From NCBI RefSeq assembly GCF_015351595.1, contig NZ_JADKPT010000004.1:1-64000 (forward strand): 64,000 bases of DNA, given 5' to 3'. Source of the stretch: Flavobacterium sp. LC2016-12. Its GTDB lineage: Bacteria > Bacteroidota > Bacteroidia > Flavobacteriales > Flavobacteriaceae. The position numbers were made by a program, and so were the translations under genes. A model generated the notes under the pieces. The model was not told the DNA's origin, searched no databases, and saw only the letters and a list, made by a program, of their open reading frames with translations. Below are positions 41,181 through 47,615 of the stretch, one piece after another (position 1 is the stretch's first letter; the number at the start of each line of letters is the position of its first letter).

Positions 41181-41610
41181 TAGTATTTTGTTTCCAGGTG
41201 AATGTATCGTTTTCAAACATTTCCTTACCAAAAATCGGCACATCTGTTTTAATCCAGTTTACGATGGCTTCGGTTGCTTCATAAACCTGTTTTCTGCGTG
41301 TTGCGGAAACGAATACGAACAAACAAATCTCACCTGCGTTTACAACACCTAAACTGTGATAAATGTGCATACAGGTTAAGTCGAATTTAGCGAAAGCTTT
41401 TTCTCGAATGGCGTGCAAAGCTTCGTTTGCCATATCCGTGTAAGCTGAATAATCAATTGCGACTACGGTATTATCGTGAATAACATCGGCGCGAACTTGT
41501 CCTAAAAAAATATTGTGTGCGCCAATTGTATGTTTGGATTGATGTTTGGCGATAGACTCGGCTATAAATTCAGGAGAAATAGGTCCTTCTACAAATACAT
41601 TTTTACTCAT
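41173..41610 (-). CDS. moaE: Molybdopterin synthase catalytic subunit
   Basis: A 145-residue MoaE. Key stretches are GAHNIFLGQVRADV, IDYSAYTDMANEAL, IYHSLGVVNAGEICLFVFVS, RKQVYEATEAIVNWIKTDVPIFGKE and the C-terminal TFTWKQN. Arg and Lys residues of the active site are present. It pairs with the MoaD encoded at 42788 to insert dithiolene sulfur. It is separated from the moeB-like gene by a palindromic element and overlaps moaCB by 8 bases. Confidence 0.95.
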   Translation of the reverse strand: MSKNVFVEGPISPEFIAESIAKHQSKHTIGAHNIFLGQVRADVIHDNTVVAIDYSAYTDMANEALHAIREKAFAKFDLTCMHIYHSLGVVNAGEICLFVFVSATRRKQVYEATEAIVNWIKTDVPIFGKEMFENDTFTWKQNTNG

Positions 41611-41633
41611 TTTTCTTTTATTTTTTTTGAGGT

Positions 41634-41693
41634 TTTTTCCGCCACGAATTCACGAATTAAAAAATAATCATTCGTGAATTCGTGGCGGAAAAA
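41634..41693. repeat. Perfect 24-bp inverted repeat (CGAATTCACGAAT family)
   Basis: 41634-41657 (TTTTTCCGCCACGAATTCAC...) is exactly complementary to 41670-41693, with a 12-base loop. The ends match the element at 27838-27942. It lies between moeB-like and moaE genes inside the Moco operon. Confidence 0.85.
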
Positions 41694-41698
41694 TTTCT

Positions 41699-42784
41699 CT
41701 AATCTGCAATTTTCTCTTTTACTATTTGGCTTAAATCCAAAGCTCCTCCGACAATAATTTTTACATTTTTGAAATTCTTTTTCTGAAGTAATTCGACTGC
41801 TATTTTACTTCTGATTCCGGATTGACAATAAACATAAATTGTTTGACTTGGATTCAAGTTTTCAATTTCGCTTTCTAAATTCATGAGCGGAATCTGAATT
41901 CCATTTTTGAAATTAATTTTCGGAAGTTCACCTTCATTTCGAACATCCAAAAACAAAACTTCATCATTGTCTATTTCATCTAAAATAGCTGACGCAGCAA
42001 TTTCTTCAACCTGATTTTCAGTTACTTTATATTTTTCTTCAAAAGCCTTTTTATCAAGCTTAGCAATCGCATTCTTCTCAAAGTCATACTTTTGCTGCTC
42101 ATTATTTAAAATATTATAAACCAATATTTTACCATTCAGCACTTCTCCTATTTCTAGAATCATTTTGATTACTTCATTCGCCTGCAACATTCCAATAATT
42201 CCAACTGAAATTCCGATTACTCCGGCATCTTCACAATTTAGAGACTGGCTGCTTTCATCCGGATACAAACATCTGTAGGTTGGTCCGTTTTGATAATTAA
42301 AAACCGAAACCTGTCCCTGAAATCTAAAAATAGATCCATAAACCATTGGTTTATTTGTTACTACACAAGCGTCATTTATTAGATATTTGATCGAAAGATT
42401 GTCTGTTGCATCAACAACAATATCATATTGTTCAAATAAGGCAATCGCATTCTTTCCTGAAAGTTTCTCTGCAATCGCATTGACTTTCACTAACGGATTT
42501 AATTCCAAAACCATTGCTTTGGCTTGTTCCACTTTATAATTTCCAACGGCCGAAGTTTTATAAATTACCTGACGCTGTAAATTAGAAATTTCAATCACAT
42601 CATCATCAACAATTCCAATTTCACCAACGCCGGCTGCAGCCAGATAAGGCAAAACAGCAGCGCCCAAACCGCCTGCACCAATTATCAAAACTTTCGCTAT
42701 AGATAATTTATGCTGACCATTCTCTCCTATTTCAGGTAGAATTATTTGTCGGTTATAACGTATTGAATCATTCATAAAATTCAT
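41699..42784 (-). CDS. MoeB/ThiF-type adenylyltransferase with rhodanese domain
   Basis: A 361-residue protein. The N-terminal E1-like domain (about 1-245) has RYNRQIILPEIGENGQ, the ATP-binding GAGGLGAAVLPYLAAAGVG, DDDVIEISNLQRQ and VDATDNLSIKYLINDACV. The C-terminal rhodanese domain (about 265-358) has FLDVRNEGELP and active cysteine in YVYCQSGIRSK. It would adenylate the MoaD C-terminus and pass it sulfur. The C-terminal zinc CxxC of classical MoeB is not seen. MNDSIRY (42775) is an alternative start. The moaD stop lies 3 bases upstream. Confidence 0.92.
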   Translation of the reverse strand: MNFMNDSIRYNRQIILPEIGENGQHKLSIAKVLIIGAGGLGAAVLPYLAAAGVGEIGIVDDDVIEISNLQRQVIYKTSAVGNYKVEQAKAMVLELNPLVKVNAIAEKLSGKNAIALFEQYDIVVDATDNLSIKYLINDACVVTNKPMVYGSIFRFQGQVSVFNYQNGPTYRCLYPDESSQSLNCEDAGVIGISVGIIGMLQANEVIKMILEIGEVLNGKILVYNILNNEQQKYDFEKNAIAKLDKKAFEEKYKVTENQVEEIAASAILDEIDNDEVLFLDVRNEGELPKINFKNGIQIPLMNLESEIENLNPSQTIYVYCQSGIRSKIAVELLQKKNFKNVKIIVGGALDLSQIVKEKIAD

Positions 42785-42787
42785 TAT

Positions 42788-43024
42788 TTACCCGCCCGCG
42801 AAAGGTGGCAATAAAGCGACAACATCACTTGTCTGCAATTTATAATCGGTTGTTTTTGGCACTATTTTTTGATTGACAGCCACACTAAAACTAAGGGAAT
42901 CGAATTGGTATTTTATTTCTAAATCCTGCAATAATTGTTGCAGTGAAACTTCAGAAAAAGGGATTTTTTCGAATTCACATTTGGTCTTTTCAGCCACAGC
43001 TCCAAAATATTTAACTTCAATCAT
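42788..43024 (-). CDS. moaD: Molybdopterin synthase sulfur-carrier subunit
   Basis: A 78-residue ubiquitin-fold protein ending in the required Gly-Gly (LLPPFAGG). Typical stretches are VKYFGAVAEKTKCE, SLQQLLQDLEIKY, SFSVAVNQKIV and LQTSDVVALLPPF. The C-terminal glycine is adenylated by the neighbouring MoeB-like enzyme and thiocarboxylated for MoaE. Its start overlaps the cobA stop by one base. Confidence 0.93.
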   Translation of the reverse strand: MIEVKYFGAVAEKTKCEFEKIPFSEVSLQQLLQDLEIKYQFDSLSFSVAVNQKIVPKTTDYKLQTSDVVALLPPFAGG

Positions 43025-43815
43025 TATTCTAAATTTAAATTCTGAAAGACAAACTCATCATCAAAATGCTCCTGAAAATAGGAAGTCAATTTTGAAGTAT
43101 TTTTTACCACTTCTCCAATCACAATAATGGCCGGTGAAGAAATTTTCTTTTCTGATACCAATTTAGTAATTGAACTTATAGTTCCAACTACTTTTTGCTC
43201 TGTATTTTTTGTTCCGTTTTGGATGATCGCTATCGGCAAATCATCAGTTCGGTTTTCTTTATAAATCGAAATTATTTCTTCTAGTTTATGCATTCCCATC
43301 AAAATCACCACTGTTGCTGCTGATTTTGAAGCCAAATATACATCTTTCGATAATTCGTGATTGGAAGTTGTTCCGGTAATTACCCAGAAACTCTCAGCAA
43401 CCTGCCGTTGTGTCAAACTAATTCCAACCGAAGCCGGAACTCCTAAGGCAGATGAAATTCCGGGAACAATAGCGGTTTCTAAACCAAATTCCTCGACGTA
43501 ATCAATTTCTTCGCTTCCTCTCCCAAAGATAAAAGGATCTCCACCTTTCAAACGCACCACATGTCCGTGTCGATTTGCCATCGAAACAATCAATTCATTA
43601 ATTTGATCCTGTGTATAAGCGTGACATCCTAATCGTTTACCCACAAAAACAATTTCTGCATTTGTAGCGTATTGTAATAATTCTTCGTTTACTAATGCAT
43701 CGTATAAAACAACGTCAGCACTTTCCAACGCCTTTATTGCTTTCAATGTAATCAATTCAACATCTCCAGGACCTGCGCCTACAATTGTTAATTTTGGTGT
43801 TTTTGAGTTTCGCAT
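43024..43815 (-). CDS. cobA: Uroporphyrinogen-III C-methyltransferase
   Basis: A 263-residue SUMT that makes precorrin-2, the first step to sirohaem. Family motifs are LTIVGAGPGDVELITLKA, VLYDALVNEELL, VRLKGGDPFIFGRGSEE, VPGISSALGVPASVGISLTQ and VVGTISSI. It lies inside the Moco operon, which makes sense because NirB at 12514 needs sirohaem. No dehydrogenase/chelatase (CysG N-terminal) domain is attached, so those steps must be encoded elsewhere. Confidence 0.95.
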   Translation of the reverse strand: MRNSKTPKLTIVGAGPGDVELITLKAIKALESADVVLYDALVNEELLQYATNAEIVFVGKRLGCHAYTQDQINELIVSMANRHGHVVRLKGGDPFIFGRGSEEIDYVEEFGLETAIVPGISSALGVPASVGISLTQRQVAESFWVITGTTSNHELSKDVYLASKSAATVVILMGMHKLEEIISIYKENRTDDLPIAIIQNGTKNTEQKVVGTISSITKLVSEKKISSPAIIVIGEVVKNTSKLTSYFQEHFDDEFVFQNLNLE

Positions 43816-43820
43816 AACTT

Positions 43821-44393
43821 CTAACTTAAATTGATATTCAGGTCGTTTAATTCGTCAACCGAATTAATGTTTGTTAAATGAAAGTTTTCACTTTCGTCAA
43901 TATTGAGGATTTGATGCGGAATTTTCACCAACAAATCCATCATTTTTAATTCATCGTTATCAATTGCGCTTTTGATAACGGGCAATACTTTTTTAGAATA
44001 AATCCCGATCAACGGATGTAATCTGCTTTCTGAAGCAAAAACTGTAACTTCAGCTTCATTATTATGTTTTGAAATAAGTTCAGATAACAACTCCGTTGAA
44101 ATTAACGGAATATCACAACTTAAAATCAAATTAAATTCGGTTTCAGAATTGGTCAATGCCGTATAAATTCCTCCCAATGGCCCTTTATCTAAAATGATAT
44201 CCGGTATTTTTTGATACGGTAAATAATCATATTCTTTAGTTGCCGTTATTAACTTTACTTGCTCTGTAATAGGCAAAATCGCCTGAATTATATGTTCAAC
44301 AAATGGTTTTCCCTGAAACAGCACTAATCCTTTTTCAGACTGCATTCTGGAACTTTTTCCTCCACAAAGAATAAATACTGTTAGTGTTTTCAT
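43821..44393 (-). CDS. mobA: Molybdenum cofactor guanylyltransferase
   Basis: A 190-residue nucleotidyltransferase with the GTP-binding N-terminus FILCGGKSSRMQSEKGLVLF and PFVEHIIQAI. Further MobA marks are IPDIILDKGPLGGIYTAL, SCDIPLISTELLSELI and LHPLIGIYSKKVLPVI. It attaches GMP to Moco, giving the bis-MGD form used by the nitrate reductase fusion. It is 5 bases upstream of cobA in the same operon. Confidence 0.93.
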   Translation of the reverse strand: MKTLTVFILCGGKSSRMQSEKGLVLFQGKPFVEHIIQAILPITEQVKLITATKEYDYLPYQKIPDIILDKGPLGGIYTALTNSETEFNLILSCDIPLISTELLSELISKHNNEAEVTVFASESRLHPLIGIYSKKVLPVIKSAIDNDELKMMDLLVKIPHQILNIDESENFHLTNINSVDELNDLNINLS

Positions 44394-44433
44394 GACTTTT
44401 ATTTTTGTTTCAGGTTTCAGGTTGAAATGAGAA

Positions 44434-44580
44434 AAATTTTACCGCAAAGAGCGCTAAGGTTTTTTCATTACTTATTGACTTTAAATAAGTTCGCAAAGCT
44501 TAAACTACAAAGCTTTGCGAACTTTGTTATTTCTATAAACCGCTTTGTAAAACCTTAGCGCACTTTGCGGTTAATTTTAA
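44434..44580. repeat. Long palindromic intergenic element (GCAAAG family), copy 2
   Basis: A 147-base inverted repeat: ACCGCAAAGAGCGCTAAGGT at the left pairs with its counterpart at 44549-44573. The inner palindrome TTCGCAAAGCTT...AAGCTTTGCGAA is centred near 44505. It shares the GCAAAG words and overall design with 9699-9816 and sits between mobA and the tauE-like gene. Confidence 0.75.
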
Positions 44581-44584
44581 TTTC

Positions 44585-45331
44585 TTACGGAAAAATCAAT
44601 TTAATGCTTGCCATTAAAATCACCGTTCCTAAAACAATTTTTAATGTTTTATTCGAGAAATAACCACTACCATAATAACCACCCAAAACACCACCTACAA
44701 CGGCAATCGGGACCAAATAAAAACTTTCTGTCGGAACTGTTTTTCCACCTAAAAAGAAGCCCATAATTCCGGCGAATGAATTCACAAAAATGAACAAACT
44801 CGAAATCGCTGCCGATTCTTTAATCGAAGCCCATCCTAAAAACAATAAAATCGGACTCAATATAATTCCACCACCGATACCCAGCATTCCGGATAATAAT
44901 CCGATAATAAAACCAATTGCCAAAGCAAAAGGTAAATTGATCTGAACCGCTTCTTTTTCTTTAAAATTGAATATTCCAAACAATCTTAAAGCTGCAAAAA
45001 CCAATACAACTCCCAGAATAATTTTATAAACTGTATTATCTAAAGTGATAAAACCACCAATAAATGCAGCTGGTATTGAAGCAATTGCAAACGGATAAAA
45101 CAATTTCGGTTTAAAATAATTCATTCTGTAATAAAAGAAAAACGAAATACTAGACACAAACAAATTCAATAATAAAGCCGACGGTTTCATGACTGAAATC
45201 GGAAAAGCAAAAATCGTCATCAAAGCCAAATAACCCGAAGCACCACCATGTCCAACACTAGAATATAAAAAGGCAATCACAATTAATGCGAAGCTGAAAA
45301 GGAGGGTATTTTCGGAACTAAGGAGATTCAT
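44585..45331 (-). CDS. TauE/SafE-family membrane transporter
   Basis: A 248-residue inner-membrane protein with about eight hydrophobic segments. TauE/SafE marks are SVGHGGASGYLALM in the first loop and the duplicated GLLSGMLGIGGGIILSPILL. The family exports sulfite, sulfoacetate or similar anions. Inside the nitrate/Moco cluster it could instead carry nitrite, molybdate or sulfate; the substrate is not readable from the sequence. It is flanked by repeat tracts on both sides. Confidence 0.88.
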   Translation of the reverse strand: MNLLSSENTLLFSFALIVIAFLYSSVGHGGASGYLALMTIFAFPISVMKPSALLLNLFVSSISFFFYYRMNYFKPKLFYPFAIASIPAAFIGGFITLDNTVYKIILGVVLVFAALRLFGIFNFKEKEAVQINLPFALAIGFIIGLLSGMLGIGGGIILSPILLFLGWASIKESAAISSLFIFVNSFAGIMGFFLGGKTVPTESFYLVPIAVVGGVLGGYYGSGYFSNKTLKIVLGTVILMASIKLIFP

Positions 45332-45416
45332 TTGTATTTTGTTTCAGGTTTTCTTTGTTTTAAGTTTCAAGTTATTGCTATATGTTTAAAATTGCACACT
45401 GCTGTTTAAGCTTGAA

Positions 45417-45499
45417 ATTCTTTATTCTTTATTCTTTATTCTTTATTCTTTATTCTTTATTCTTTATTCTTTATTCTTTATTCTTTATTCTTTATTCTT
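45417..45499. repeat. Heptameric microsatellite (ATTCTTT)n, about 12 copies
   Basis: A near-perfect tandem array of the seven-base unit ATTCTTT over 83 bases, between moeA and the tauE-like gene. It is the purest of the period-7 tracts in the window and a good candidate for length variation by slippage. Confidence 0.95.
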
Positions 45500-45507
45500 A
45501 AAACATT

Positions 45508-46680
45508 CTAATTAATCGGCAATAAAGTCACTAACTGTCCTTTTTTTAGTCCTTCAACGTCATCCGGAACAATCAATAAACTGTTGGCAATTGCAAACGT
45601 ATTTAGCATTGATGAAGCTTGGCCATCTAAAATTGTTACATTGGTTTCATCATAAAGTGCTTTTAAAAACAGTGTTTTTCCAGTTGTATTGGTTATCGGC
45701 TCATTTAACTTGCGAACTAATTTTGGCAAATGAATATCTGAGAATCCCATTCGGTTTTTAATTGCAGGATAAACATAGATATAAAAATTAGTCAATGACG
45801 AAGCCGGATTTCCAGGCAAAGCAAATACTAAAGTATCCTGCTTTGATCCGAAGAACATTGGTTTTCCAGGCTTTTGATTGATTTTATAAAAAAGCTCTTC
45901 CACTCCATTTGCTAATAAGGCATCTTTTACGAAATCATAATCTCCAACAGAAATTCCGCCAGAAATTAAAACAACATCATATTTTTCAAGAATCCCTTTT
46001 AATGCTTTTTTGGTGGCTTTAAGATTGTCTTTTACCTTATAGACTTTTATCTTATTGATTCCGATGGTTTGAAGCGCAGCTTCTAACATAACCGAATTAC
46101 TTTCGTATATTTTACCTTTCGGTAATTTTTTACCTGGTTTTACCAATTCGTTTCCGGTTACTAAAATCGCAACTTTTGGCTTTTTATAAACAGTAATTTC
46201 CGTGATTCCTAAACAAGCTAAAAATCCAATTGCTGCAGGCGTTATTAAAGTATTGGCTTCAAAAACAACTTCTTCCTTTGTAATTTGTTCTCCTTTATTA
46301 CGAATATTGGAAAATTGCGGTGGCATAGCAGCAATTAAAATCGAATCCTTATTTGCTAAAACATGCTCCTGCATTACCACTGTATCTGCGTTTTTTGGAA
46401 CAAAAGCTCCGGTAAAAATACGCACAGCTTCATTTTCATTCAGTTTTATATTCGAATGATCTCCAGCCTGCGAAGTACTTATTACATCATATTGATGTTT
46501 TTCGCTGTGAATGAAGGCATAACCATCCATAGCCGATTGGCGAAAAGGCGGCATATCAATTGGAGAATACAATGTTTCTGCTAGGATATAACCCAATGCT
46601 TTACGAACCGGAATTCTTTGAACCGGCATATTCGAACTGTTTTCAGCCACTATCGCTAAAGCTTCACTTACTTTTATCAT
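45508..46680 (-). CDS. moeA: Molybdopterin molybdenumtransferase
   Basis: A 390-residue MoeA that inserts molybdenum into adenylated molybdopterin made by the MoaB/MogA domain. Recognised stretches are PVRKALGYILAETLYSPIDM, PPFRQSAMDGYAF, RIFTGAFVPKNADTVVMQEH, VLISGGISVGDYDFVKDAL, KPGKPMFFGSK and FALPGNPASSLTNFYIYVYP. All catalytic Asp and Ser/Gly loops are present. It is the first gene of the minus-strand Moco cluster and has its own heptamer-bearing promoter. Confidence 0.95.
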   Translation of the reverse strand: MIKVSEALAIVAENSSNMPVQRIPVRKALGYILAETLYSPIDMPPFRQSAMDGYAFIHSEKHQYDVISTSQAGDHSNIKLNENEAVRIFTGAFVPKNADTVVMQEHVLANKDSILIAAMPPQFSNIRNKGEQITKEEVVFEANTLITPAAIGFLACLGITEITVYKKPKVAILVTGNELVKPGKKLPKGKIYESNSVMLEAALQTIGINKIKVYKVKDNLKATKKALKGILEKYDVVLISGGISVGDYDFVKDALLANGVEELFYKINQKPGKPMFFGSKQDTLVFALPGNPASSLTNFYIYVYPAIKNRMGFSDIHLPKLVRKLNEPITNTTGKTLFLKALYDETNVTILDGQASSMLNTFAIANSLLIVPDDVEGLKKGQLVTLLPIN

Positions 46681-46696
46681 TTTAAAAATATAAAAC

Positions 46697-46727
46697 TACG
46701 TATAAATACTTATTACAAATATAAGTA
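46697..46727 (-). promoter_or_regulatory. moeA promoter with heptamers
   Basis: On the minus strand TACTTAT (46727-46721) begins 4 bases before the -7 element TATATTTG (46723-46716), as at nirB. The core TACGTATAAATACTTAT on the plus strand (46697-46713) lies between the -7 element and the start codon, unlike the other sites. Confidence 0.5.
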
Positions 46728-47082
46728 TTTTTCCATAGGATGAGTTAAAAATTTTAATTTATTTTAATATCTATAAAATTAGTCTAATTTATTCAAAATC
46801 AACTTCAAAAATGAAGGTAGTTTTTATCTAAAAAACATAATAGGAAATCCAAAATAGTCTTTCCCAGACGTTTTGCTATTTATTCTTTATACTTTCAATC
46901 ACTTTAAAACTAAAAAAAAGAGATAAAATACTTACTTTTTTAGATTAACAAAAGATCGTTTTTTAACATTTCACAAATTCATAAATAGTATGTTAAATAA
47001 TTCAAAATCAACAAGTTAAACTCAAAATGTAAATAATAAAAATTAGCCTTTTAAACTAATTTTAAAAAAAACTTCAGAAATT

Positions 47083-47113
47083 TTTGGTTTTTATTAGATT
47101 AAAATTAACTTTG
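47083..47113 (+). promoter_or_regulatory. Promoter of the SusC/sulfatase operon
   Basis: TTTG (47083-47086), 19 bases, then TAACTTTG (47106-47113) matches the Bacteroidota consensus as well as the thiolase promoter does. If used, it gives a leader of about 490 bases before susC. Confidence 0.55.
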
Positions 47114-47235
47114 TCTATAGGATTAGTAGAGTTTAAAATCATATTTAAAACCAAAAAAACTATATTTTGAAAACAACCGCAAGCATATCGTATTTAAATC
47201 TTCAAAAAAAATATACTTATAACACTTTTTGTTAT

Positions 47236-47253
47236 ATGTGCTTCTGTTGCTAA
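47236..47253 (+). CDS. Cysteine-rich mini-ORF MCFCC in the SusC leader
   Basis: Five codons, M-C-F-C-C, then TAA. In the same frame an upstream TTG at 47167 would give 28 residues ending CYMCFCC. The last cysteine codon and stop overlap the left arm of a small hairpin with a T7 run. No ribosome-binding site is obvious. The overlapping frame reads like a signal peptide, so the cysteines may be accidental. Confidence 0.3.
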   Translation: MCFCC

Positions 47254-47270
47254 ATCTCAGCAATTTTTTT
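47247..47270 (+). terminator. Possible attenuator hairpin with T7 run
   Basis: TTGCT (47247-47251) pairs with AGCAA (47259-47263) around a 7-base loop and is followed by T7 (47264-47270). The stem is only 5 bp and so weak. Its left arm contains part of the last Cys codon of the MCFCC mini-ORF. Confidence 0.3.
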
Positions 47271-47449
47271 CGTTAACCGATGATTTTCTTATTCATACTA
47301 AATCGGAACCAAAAACGAATCTTTTTAAAATTCACCAAAAGAATTCTTATTGAAAATTACAATAATCTATTTGATACATTTTGTATTAATCTGATTCTTG
47401 AAACTATACCTATAAATCAAAAAATAATTAATAACTAAACAAACTAAAA

Positions 47450-47479
47450 ATGAAAAAGATGCACCGCTGCTGTATATAA
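47450..47479 (+). CDS. Leader peptide MKKMHRCCI with tandem cysteine codons
   Basis: A nine-codon ORF (ATG AAA AAG ATG CAC CGC TGC TGT ATA, then TAA) lies 136 bases ahead of susC in the presumed leader. The adjacent TGC TGT codons are followed at 15 bases by a perfect 10-bp hairpin. A ribosome waiting for Cys-tRNA would stand just before that hairpin, whereas one reaching the stop codon would press into it. The operon downstream encodes sulfatases, so cysteine is a logical signal. The ORF and hairpin are seen directly; the attenuation role is inference. A second in-frame ATG at 47459 could also start it. Confidence 0.55.
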   Translation: MKKMHRCCI

Positions 47480-47488
47480 ATAAAAAAA

Positions 47489-47514
47489 GCCATTTCTGCG
47501 GCAACAGAAATGGC
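47489..47514 (+). promoter_or_regulatory. Leader hairpin after the cysteine mini-ORF
   Basis: GCCATTTCTG (47489-47498) pairs perfectly with CAGAAATGGC (47505-47514), loop CGGCAA. An A7 run precedes it and no T-run follows, so it is not a standard terminator. It may be an anti-terminator or a pause/ribosome-sensing structure. A further 6-bp pairing CTAAAT/ATTTAG lies at 47537-47557. Confidence 0.55.
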
Positions 47515-47615
47515 GAGGCTTAAAGAATATTTATCGCTAAATCAAGAACACATTTAGAGTGCTGAAAAATCAGTGCCCAGGGTGCCTTGTTAATTACTTA
47601 AACCAGTACAAAGAA

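Larger units (their letters stand above)
47198..47352 (+). pseudogene. Possible remnant of a small secreted protein
   Basis: One frame reads FKKNILITLFVICASVAKSQ, then QFFSLTDDFLIHTKSEPKTN and on to a stop at 47352. It looks like a signal peptide plus about 30 residues, but it has no start codon. A +1 shift in the A8 run at 47204-47211 would join it to a TTG at 47167. It could be a decayed gene or chance reading of leader RNA. No family is recognised. Confidence 0.3.
46728..47615. other. Long non-coding region and leader of the SusC operon
   Basis: AT-rich DNA without a normal gene. 46728-47082 shows nothing recognisable. 47083-47113 is a promoter. The remaining approximately 500 bases form the presumed leader of susC, with cysteine-rich mini-ORFs at 47236 and 47450, hairpins at 47247 and 47489, and a signal-peptide-like fragment near 47198-47352. 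Confidence 0.6.

Noticed and set aside
45417..45499. CRISPR array
   Set aside because: The unit is 7 bases with no spacers and no cas genes are present. It is a microsatellite.
47559..47615. N-terminal extension of SusC from a GTG, containing CPGC
   Set aside because: The extension precedes a good signal peptide starting at 47616. A secreted barrel would not carry 19 residues before it, and the bases are better read as leader RNA.
47120..47615. Known SAM or cobalamin riboswitch in the SusC leader
   Set aside because: The conserved cores I know for these riboswitches are not visible. The only supported elements are mini-ORFs and simple hairpins.
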